Assembly (NCBI GenBank): GCA_012512545.1
Contig: JAAZDZ010000522.1
Span: 1-6,832 of the forward strand
DNA from: Alcaligenaceae bacterium
GTDB taxonomy: Bacteria; Pseudomonadota; Gammaproteobacteria; Burkholderiales; Burkholderiaceae_B
Reading direction: 5' to 3'
Length of the DNA stretch: 6,832 nucleotides
Of this stretch, positions 1-5,435 are shown one piece after another. Below the pieces are notes generated by a model. The model was given only the letters and a program-made list of their open reading frames with translations. It did not search any database and was not told the DNA's origin. The position numbers and the translations under genes are program-made. Position 1 is the stretch's first letter, and every line of letters starts with the position of its first letter.

Positions 1-1383
1 GGCGTTTCGTGCCGATTCCGCACCACCGCCGATGTTCACGCCCACCCCATTGCGCTCACCAGTGTGTCGTCAGAATCGCTGACCGACGGCAGCCAGGTCA
101 TGTGGCTGCAATTCAGCGCGCCTCAGGATGCCGGGGGCCTGGTATTGCCGCCTTCCCTGCGCCTGTTCCTGACTCAGGAATACGCCGCTGCCACCAATCT
201 TTTGATGCTGCTTGGCACGCAACTGAAGTCGCTGCGGCTGCTCGATGCGCACGGACACAGCGTAGTGCTGCGCCCTCAGGTGGACTTCCCGGCCTTCGAT
301 GAGCCCTTGCTGCCTTACCCCGACAATGCCTTCCCGGCCTTTGGCTGGTTGCAGGAACTGCTGTTCTTTCCGCAGAAATTCCTGTTCTTTGAAGTGCCCG
401 AACTCTCAAAAGGGCGCGGCATGCTGCAAGGCGACAAATTCAGGGTGGAATTCGTCTTCCATAAGTCGCCCCTGCCCTTCCCGCCCGTCGCAACGCGCGA
501 CTTCGCCCTGAACGTCACACCCGTCGTCAACCTGTTCGAGCACGAAGCCGAGCCCATCAACCTGAATCACGAATCCGCTGAAAGCCTGATCGTGCCCAGC
601 GGCGCGCACAAGCGCCAATATCAGATCCATTCCATAGAATCCGTCACGGGCTATGTACAGTCGGAATCCCGCACGCGGGAATACCTGCCGTTCTCGCTGC
701 TGGTGCACGATTCCCAACACGATCAGGCCAGCTATCGCACAACCATGCGGCCCGCTCTGGTGGGCGACACCATCGACACCTATCTATCGGTGGTTTACGG
801 CCAACAGCAGGCGCCGGTGAACGAAACCCTGTCAGTACGCCTGGTCTGCACCAACCGCCATCTGCCGTCCGCCCTCAAACTGGGCGACATTTCCCTGCCA
901 ACCAGTTCTTCGCCCGACCGCTTCTCGTTTCGCAACATCACGCCCGTCACGGCATCCATTCCGCCGCCCAGCGGCGAAAAACTGCTTTGGGATGTCATCA
1001 GCCACACCACGCTCAACCTGCTGTCGCTGTCCAGCGCCGAGCACCTGCGCTCCATTCTGCAGCTCTACAACGCAACCTGCACTCACGACCCCGCCGTGCG
1101 CAGTGCCAACAACCGCCAGATCGACGGCCTGAGCGAAATCGCCATAAACCGCGAAACCCGGCTGGTACGCGGTACCATGATGCAAGGCCAGCACATTGTC
1201 CTGACATGCGAAGAAAAGAACTGGGCCAGCCCCGGCGCGCTCTATCTGTGGGGCTGCGTGCTTGACCGCTTCCTGTCATGCTATGCGGGAGCCAACTCAT
1301 ATACGCGGTTTGAAATCCGCGATAAAAACACGGGGACAGAATTCACATGGCCGATCAGGATGGGGTTGAAACTCTTGCTGTAA
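1..1383 (+). CDS. tssF: TssF, T6SS baseplate wedge protein (5' end outside window)
   Basis: TssF (VasA/ImpG family) pairs with TssG and TssK in the T6SS baseplate wedge, in the cytoplasm against the inner membrane complex, around the VgrG hub. The frame is open from base 1 and gives 460 residues. Family members are about 600 residues, so roughly the first 150 are missing. Visible family features are a CRFRTT segment at residues 4-9, the phenylalanine-rich FFPQKFLFFEV at about 122-132, the CTNRHLP segment at about 283-289, a proline-rich stretch followed by a leucine/serine-rich helical segment at about 318-355, and near the C-terminus the LxLWGCVLDRFL-type segment. An in-frame GTG at base 64 is not the real start, because homology continues upstream of it. 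The end overlaps tssG by 37 bases. Assignment is by recognised family patterns, not by a search. Confidence 0.95.
   Translation, partial: GVSCRFRTTADVHAHPIALTSVSSESLTDGSQVMWLQFSAPQDAGGLVLPPSLRLFLTQEYAAATNLLMLLGTQLKSLRLLDAHGHSVVLRPQVDFPAFDEPLLPYPDNAFPAFGWLQELLFFPQKFLFFEVPELSKGRGMLQGDKFRVEFVFHKSPLPFPPVATRDFALNVTPVVNLFEHEAEPINLNHESAESLIVPSGAHKRQYQIHSIESVTGYVQSESRTREYLPFSLLVHDSQHDQASYRTTMRPALVGDTIDTYLSVVYGQQQAPVNETLSVRLVCTNRHLPSALKLGDISLPTSSSPDRFSFRNITPVTASIPPPSGEKLLWDVISHTTLNLLSLSSAEHLRSILQLYNATCTHDPAVRSANNRQIDGLSEIAINRETRLVRGTMMQGQHIVLTCEEKNWASPGALYLWGCVLDRFLSCYAGANSYTRFEIRDKNTGTEFTWPIRMGLKLLL
1332..1336 (+). promoter_or_regulatory. Shine-Dalgarno-like site for tssG
   Basis: A GGGGA run lies 10 bases before the ATG at 1347, inside the end of tssF. 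It supports that ATG as the tssG start and means tssG translation begins before tssF translation ends. Confidence 0.5.
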
Positions 1384-2333
1384 AGCGTCGGCTGCTGCAG
1401 CAAAGCGAGCGTTTTTCCTTCTTTCAGGCGTACCGCCTGCTACGCCTGATCGCGCTCAAAGAAGGGCATGCGCAGGCGGATATCAAGGTGCGCCCCAATA
1501 TCTCGCTGGATTTCCCTGGCACAGATCTCAGCGACATCAGCGAAGCCGCGCCCGGCACCTACCGCCTGACCGCCAATTTCCTGGGGCTGTACGGTGTCAC
1601 TTCGCCCCTGCCAACCTTCTATTCCGAGCACCTGCTCGACGAACACCACGAAGGTCGGCACAGCAACCGCGATTTCCTGGACATCATCAGCCAGACCATC
1701 TACCCGCTGTTCTTCCGGGCCTGGCTGAAATCGCGCGCCCACCTTCGCATTACCGAATTCAACGACGAACGGCTGCTGGAAATCCTGCACACCTTTGTCG
1801 GCATCAACCAGCCGCAGCACTTTCGCGGCCAGCCCGGCTTCAGCCATCTACTGCGCTTTGCCGGCCTGTTCAGCCAGTTTCCGCGCTCAGCCATGGGCTT
1901 GCGCACCATTGTCGCTGCCCTGTATCCGAAATCGCAGGTGGAAGTCGTCCAGCAAGATGAAATGTGGCAGCCCATTCCTCAAGAACAGCGTTTCAGCCTC
2001 GGCATGCGGGCCTGCGCGCTGGGCGAAGACAGTCACCTGGGCGCCATGGTGCGCAGCCGCAGCAACAATCTGACCCTGCGCATTCACGATCTTGAACAGG
2101 AAGATTTCCGCTCCCTCTTGCCGGGTCAGGCAGAATTCAAGAAACTTGCATTCATCATCCGTTATTATTTGATAGATCCTCTACAGGTACGGCTCGACCT
2201 GCAGCTGCGCAAAGGCGCTGCCCAGCCCATTGAACTGGGCGCATCACAAAAAAACTGGGTGGCGCTGGGCCGCGACACATGGCTGGTCGATACCCGCTCC
2301 CCGCACGAAGCACGCGTGCAAGTCATGCTGTAA
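1347..2333 (+). CDS. tssG: TssG, T6SS baseplate wedge protein
   Basis: TssG (VasB/ImpH family) is the partner of TssF. One TssG with two TssF copies forms the core of each baseplate wedge and contacts the TssK trimers. The 328 residues match the family's usual length of about 330-350, so the gene looks complete. Family features seen: FFQAYRLL at residues 25-32 near the N-terminus, the glycine/proline segment FLGLYGVTSPLPTFYSE at 78-94, an FLDIISQ...RAW helix at 110-126, and the closing WVALGRDTWLVD segment at about 304-315. The start at 1347 is backed by a GGGGA site and gives a 37-base overlap with tssF, which suggests translational coupling of two proteins that assemble together. The stop codon TAA is followed directly by an ATG (TAAATG) in the vgrG frame. 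Confidence 0.96.
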   Translation: MADQDGVETLAVKRRLLQQSERFSFFQAYRLLRLIALKEGHAQADIKVRPNISLDFPGTDLSDISEAAPGTYRLTANFLGLYGVTSPLPTFYSEHLLDEHHEGRHSNRDFLDIISQTIYPLFFRAWLKSRAHLRITEFNDERLLEILHTFVGINQPQHFRGQPGFSHLLRFAGLFSQFPRSAMGLRTIVAALYPKSQVEVVQQDEMWQPIPQEQRFSLGMRACALGEDSHLGAMVRSRSNNLTLRIHDLEQEDFRSLLPGQAEFKKLAFIIRYYLIDPLQVRLDLQLRKGAAQPIELGASQKNWVALGRDTWLVDTRSPHEARVQVML

Positions 2334-2351
2334 ATGACTGCGCCCTTGAAA

Positions 2352-2356
2352 AAGGA
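2352..2356 (+). promoter_or_regulatory. Shine-Dalgarno site that decides the vgrG start
   Basis: AAGGA lies 7 bases before the ATG at 2364. The earlier in-frame ATG at 2334 directly abuts the tssG stop and has no purine-rich site before it, so the start at 2364 is preferred. The difference is ten N-terminal residues. Confidence 0.7.
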
Positions 2357-2363
2357 CACCATC

Positions 2364-4010
2364 ATGGCCGGCAGTATCGACAAAGATCTCCTGTTCACCT
2401 TCGCTTTCAACCGCGACGACCTGCCCGCTTTCAAGGTCATACGTTTTGAAGGGCACGAAGAAGTCTCAAGGCTGTTTCGCTTTGAGCTCGTGCTGGTGGC
2501 CGACACCGACGACGTTGATCTGGACGCCGCCCTGAACGCCCAGGCCACCTTGCGGATATGGTCGCGCGATCATTCCAGTTCCGTGCCGTATCACGGCATG
2601 GTGGCGGAATTTGAACAGCAGGGCCAGGTAGACAATTACTTCTTCTACCGCATTACGCTGGTGCCGCGCCTGTGGCAACTGAGCCTGAATTACCTCAACG
2701 ACGTCTATCTGGACGAACACCGCATCCCTGAAATCATTCAGCGCACCCTGGAACGCAACGGCCTGCGCGGCCCCGACATCCGCCTGGCTCTCAAGAACCC
2801 GGACGACTACCGCCAGCGCAGCTTCATCTGCCAATACGAAGAAACCGATCTGGACTTCATCTCGCGCTGGATGGAACAGGAAGGTCTGTATTACTTCTTC
2901 GACCACGAAGACGAAGCCGCGGCAGGCGAAGTGCTGCATATCATCGACTTCAAAGACGCCCAGCCCGAACAGGTCATTTCCCTGCGCTACACCCCCCCGG
3001 AAAACGTCCAGACCGACCGCCAGGACACCTGCGTCACCGCCTTCAACTGCCGCAGAACCCACGTACCGGGCAAAGTGCTGGTGCAGGATTTCAACTTCCG
3101 CAAAGCCAGCATGGAAGACAATCTGCGCTCTGAACAGGACGTAAACGGCGGGCGCAGAGGCCGCCACATGTTCTATGGCGACAATGTCCGCTCCGAACAA
3201 GACACGGGCCGCCTGGCAAAAGTACGCGCCGAGGAACTGGCCTGCAAAGGCACGGTATACCATGGCACGGCGCCGGCAGCGGGGGTGCGCAGCGGGCGCT
3301 TTCTGGAAGTCACCCACCACTACCGCGACAGCTATAACGCCCGTTACTGGGTCACTTCAGTGCGGCATCAGGGCTCGCAGGCAGGCGTGGTTCTGGCCGG
3401 GCGTAACACCGCCCGCAATACCGACGAACAAGGGGCCATCTACGAATGCGCCTTCACCGCGCTGGCGGCTGAACAGCAGTTCCGCGCCCAACGCCTGACC
3501 CCGCGCCCGGTCATCAGCGGCGTGCTGAACGCCATCATTGATTCCGAAGGCGAAGGCGACCACGCTGAGCTCAACGAATACGGCCAGTACAAAGTGCAGC
3601 TCATGTATGACTACCCCAACCCGGGGCGCGAAAAGGGCTCTTCCTGGCTGCGCATGGCGACACCTTACGCGGGCAGCAACAACGGCATGCACTTCCCGCT
3701 GCTCAAGGGTACGGAAGTGCTCATCGGCTTTGTGGCGGGCGACCCGGATCAACCCTTTATTCTGGCCGCCGTGCCCAACTCCGAAAACCCCAACGTGGTG
3801 CGCGATGTCAACGCCTATTGCAATGGGGTGCGCACCCACAGCGGCAACCTGCTCAATATGGTCGATAAGCCCGACAAGCAGGTGATTGAGCTTTATTCCC
3901 CGGTAAAACGCTCAGGCATTTATATCGGCACCTTCCCGGTCAGCGGCCAGGATGTTTCCCTGCCCCCGCAAGACGAAGACCCCATGGATATTCTCAACAG
4001 CGTGGAATAA
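2364..4010 (+). CDS. vgrG: VgrG (TssI) spike protein, short form without a C-terminal beta-helix
   Basis: VgrG trimers form the hub and puncturing tip of the T6SS tube and carry effectors directly or through PAAR proteins. From the preferred start there are 548 residues. The gp27-like base occupies about 12-345 and includes the signature QYEETDLDFISRWMEQEGLYYFF region (157-179) and an HHYR...YNARYWV segment near 318-330. The gp5-like OB fold runs from about 381 to 477, with NEYGQYKVQLMYD (403-415), a SSWLRMATPYAG stretch (426-437) and LKGTEVLIGFVAGDPDQPF (447-465). Only about 70 residues follow and they end in an acidic DEDPMDILNSVE tail. Most VgrG proteins continue into a long beta-helical needle, which is missing here. 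No extra enzymatic domain is present, so this is not an evolved, effector-bearing VgrG. A start at 2334 would add ten residues. Confidence 0.96.
   Translation: MAGSIDKDLLFTFAFNRDDLPAFKVIRFEGHEEVSRLFRFELVLVADTDDVDLDAALNAQATLRIWSRDHSSSVPYHGMVAEFEQQGQVDNYFFYRITLVPRLWQLSLNYLNDVYLDEHRIPEIIQRTLERNGLRGPDIRLALKNPDDYRQRSFICQYEETDLDFISRWMEQEGLYYFFDHEDEAAAGEVLHIIDFKDAQPEQVISLRYTPPENVQTDRQDTCVTAFNCRRTHVPGKVLVQDFNFRKASMEDNLRSEQDVNGGRRGRHMFYGDNVRSEQDTGRLAKVRAEELACKGTVYHGTAPAAGVRSGRFLEVTHHYRDSYNARYWVTSVRHQGSQAGVVLAGRNTARNTDEQGAIYECAFTALAAEQQFRAQRLTPRPVISGVLNAIIDSEGEGDHAELNEYGQYKVQLMYDYPNPGREKGSSWLRMATPYAGSNNGMHFPLLKGTEVLIGFVAGDPDQPFILAAVPNSENPNVVRDVNAYCNGVRTHSGNLLNMVDKPDKQVIELYSPVKRSGIYIGTFPVSGQDVSLPPQDEDPMDILNSVE
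3117..3203 (+). repeat. Imperfect internal repeat in vgrG (DNxRSEQD twice)
   Basis: Bases 3117-3140 and 3180-3203 are identical at 20 of 24 positions and encode DNLRSEQD (VgrG residues 252-259) and DNVRSEQD (273-280), 21 residues apart. Both copies are followed within a few residues by a Gly-Arg. The region is at the end of the gp27-like base. It may be a small local duplication or chance similarity in an acidic/basic surface segment. Confidence 0.55.
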
Positions 4011-4043
4011 CGCTGAACGAATCACACAAACCCAATTTCTCTC

Positions 4044-4048
4044 AGGAG
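4044..4048 (+). promoter_or_regulatory. Shine-Dalgarno site for the 4056-5423 gene
   Basis: AGGAG lies 7 bases before the ATG at 4056, in the 45-base gap after vgrG. It is the clearest ribosome binding site in the window and shows the gene is translated in its own right. The rest of the gap shows no hairpin or T-run, so no terminator separates this gene from vgrG. Confidence 0.75.
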
Positions 4049-4055
4049 TTGCGCC

Positions 4056-5423
4056 ATGAGTGGTATCTCACAACTCAGTGAAGGTCAGGCTCTCAATGCT
4101 TTTTCCGGTGGTAAAGCCGAATGCGGTACCGACGCCCTGGAAGTCGTTCTCGGCACCAATACAGAAATCACATTTGGTTTCACCAACGAACTGGTTCTTG
4201 GCTCTTCGTTCAGCTACCACGCCGGGGTACAGATGGATGCCTTATTAGGTGGCCAGATATCCTTGCACAAAGGCCCTTCCGTCGCCTCTGAACTCGAAAC
4301 CGAAGACTACTACGTCAACTCGTACAGCATGGCCGTGGGCGCTTCTGGTACAGAGGGCCTGGCGCTGAACAGGCTGCGTAACGTGCTTTTCCTGCTGTTG
4401 AGTGCCCAGGCTGTCAGCCTGACTGCAACCGGGATTCTTACAGCCGTACAGATGTCAAAAGCCACTGACAAGGAAAAAGTCACAGACCTGGGTGTCTCCA
4501 GCGAGGTGGGCTACCTGCTTACTGTGTTGAACAATATTGGTGCCTTGGTAGCCATCATTACTGCCGCCTTCATGCTTGGGTGGAAAAAGGTCAATACAAG
4601 TGCCAGGGCCAGTTCCCCTGGTGCCGCCTTATCTCTTCACCAGACAGGTGTTCTGTTCCTGGGAAACCGGAAAGCGAACGAGGTTCCCCCAGTGGATCCA
4701 ACCAATGCAGGCATGCTGATCGACAATACCGGCCTGGAAATTTCCGCCGCCAAAATAGATCGGGAATACAGAAAAGACGGCGCGATCATCCAGGGTTTCG
4801 AGACCGGTGCCAGTGGGGAGGATGGCGCCACTTTCAAACTGCACAACGATGGTTCCACGGTACTCGAAGGCAAATCCTTTGCCGCCACACTGAAAGCACC
4901 CTCCAACGGCGCGGCGAAATATGAGGTTAAGGCCAACGAACACAGCCTGCAGGTCATGGACCAAGCAGGAACGGCAACCACCGAAGCCCTTCTGACAGTG
5001 AAAGATAAACACATCGGCCTGAAGTCCGATGCCAGGCACAGCGTCACTGTAGAAACGAACAATGTATCGGCAGCCATTACCGGTGTTAATGCCGAAATGA
5101 AGCTCACCAACCAATCCAGCACGCTGCGTTTTGGCAATCAGCAAGTCGAAGTCAAAGCAGACAAAATCACCGTCGGCAAGCTGACCATAGACAACACCGG
5201 CCTTAAATTCGGCGATCTCACTGTTTTTGACCCCGCCGCACCCCAACCCTTACCTGCGGTCCAGCCGTCTCCTGAGGACAAAAAAATCGAAAAATCCAAC
5301 AAAGAGAGCGAACAGGCCAGGAAAAAAAAGGAAGCTGAAGACCAAAGTCAGAAGGCCGTCGCCAGCGCTCAAATAGCGGCGAGCCAACAACCCCCGCAAG
5401 TTGCCAGCAGCGTCAACCCATAG
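4056..5423 (+). CDS. Unassigned T6SS-linked protein: beta-rich, spike-like, with a two-segment membrane hairpin
   Basis: I do not recognise this 455-residue protein as a named family. Residues 22-73 are Gly/Thr/Val-rich with alternating hydrophobic residues, like the start of a VgrG needle. Two hydrophobic segments follow at about 109-131 and 151-175, joined by a charged loop (SKATDKEKVTD) and followed by WKK; they read as a membrane hairpin. Residues 220-391 again show short alternating beta strands, bracketed by two copies of IDNTGL. Residues 405-433 are rich in Lys and Glu and may form a coiled coil, and the tail is Ala/Gln/Ser/Pro-rich. There is no Sec signal peptide and no recognisable catalytic motif. 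It sits between vgrG and a DUF2169 adaptor gene, with its own AGGAG site. Possible roles are a detached spike extension, a membrane-targeting effector, or both. The gene is real; the function is inference. Confidence 0.85.
   Translation: MSGISQLSEGQALNAFSGGKAECGTDALEVVLGTNTEITFGFTNELVLGSSFSYHAGVQMDALLGGQISLHKGPSVASELETEDYYVNSYSMAVGASGTEGLALNRLRNVLFLLLSAQAVSLTATGILTAVQMSKATDKEKVTDLGVSSEVGYLLTVLNNIGALVAIITAAFMLGWKKVNTSARASSPGAALSLHQTGVLFLGNRKANEVPPVDPTNAGMLIDNTGLEISAAKIDREYRKDGAIIQGFETGASGEDGATFKLHNDGSTVLEGKSFAATLKAPSNGAAKYEVKANEHSLQVMDQAGTATTEALLTVKDKHIGLKSDARHSVTVETNNVSAAITGVNAEMKLTNQSSTLRFGNQQVEVKADKITVGKLTIDNTGLKFGDLTVFDPAAPQPLPAVQPSPEDKKIEKSNKESEQARKKKEAEDQSQKAVASAQIAASQQPPQVASSVNP
4380..4580 (+). 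other. Segment encoding a predicted two-helix membrane hairpin
   Basis: This covers residues 109-175 of the 455-residue protein. The first hydrophobic run (NVLFLLLSAQAVSLTATGIL and three more residues) and the second (VGYLLTVLNNIGALVAIITA and five more) are each long enough to span a membrane. They are separated by about 20 polar residues and flanked by basic residues on both sides (RLR before, WKK after). By the positive-inside rule, the two ends would stay on the same side. Judged by eye, not by a predictor. Confidence 0.65.
4719..5204 (+). repeat. Two copies of an IDNTGL-coding repeat bracketing the beta-rich region
   Basis: Bases 4719-4736 and 5187-5204 both encode IDNTGL (residues 222-227 and 378-383) and agree at 15 of 18 bases. 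Each is followed by a short beta-like strand (EIS, KFG). The copies are 156 residues apart and mark the beginning and near-end of the second beta-rich region. This may reflect repeating beta-helix rungs. Confidence 0.6.
5322..5330 (+). other. A8G tract containing an in-phase A-AAA-AAG slippery heptamer
   Basis: Eight A residues (5322-5329) followed by G read as AAA AAA AAG (Lys-Lys-Lys) in the frame of the 455-residue protein. Bases 5324-5330 are the A AAA AAG heptamer known from the dnaX frameshift site, in the matching phase. A shift to -1 would add Gly-Ser and then stop at 5336-5338. A shift to +1 would stop at 5374-5376. No convincing stem-loop lies at the usual short distance downstream, so use as a frameshift site is speculative. 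Confidence 0.35.
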
Positions 5424-5435
5424 AACCCCTGAACC

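Noticed and set aside
64..1383. GTG at 64 as the start of tssF
   Set aside because: The frame is open to base 1 and encodes a recognisable TssF segment (CRFRTT) before the GTG; the true start lies outside the window.
2334..2363. ATG at 2334 as the vgrG start
   Set aside because: It has no Shine-Dalgarno site, whereas the in-frame ATG at 2364 has AAGGA at a good distance.
2466..3320. Long minus-strand open frame (284 codons) opposite vgrG
   Set aside because: It lies wholly opposite a certain VgrG gene, its product resembles no family I know, and long antisense frames are expected in GC-rich coding DNA.
4011..4055. Terminator or promoter between vgrG and the next gene
   Set aside because: The 45 bases hold a Shine-Dalgarno site but no inverted repeat, T-run or convincing -35/-10 pair.
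4008..4056. vgrG as a pseudogene broken by a recent nonsense mutation
   Set aside because: Two stops, an acidic C-terminal tail and a well-formed ribosome site for the next gene argue for an established two-gene layout; kept as a finding on a possible ancestral split.
4629..5246. Minus-strand open frame (205 codons) opposite the spike-like gene, considered as a possible immunity gene
   Set aside because: It is antisense to a gene with a strong ribosome site and protein-like periodicity, it shares no visible family features, and immunity genes are usually downstream on the same strand.
5360..5381. Stem-loop downstream of the A8G tract as a frameshift stimulator
   Set aside because: Only a four-base-pair stem (5366-5369 with 5375-5378) is seen, and it lies about 35 bases from the slippery site, farther than usual.
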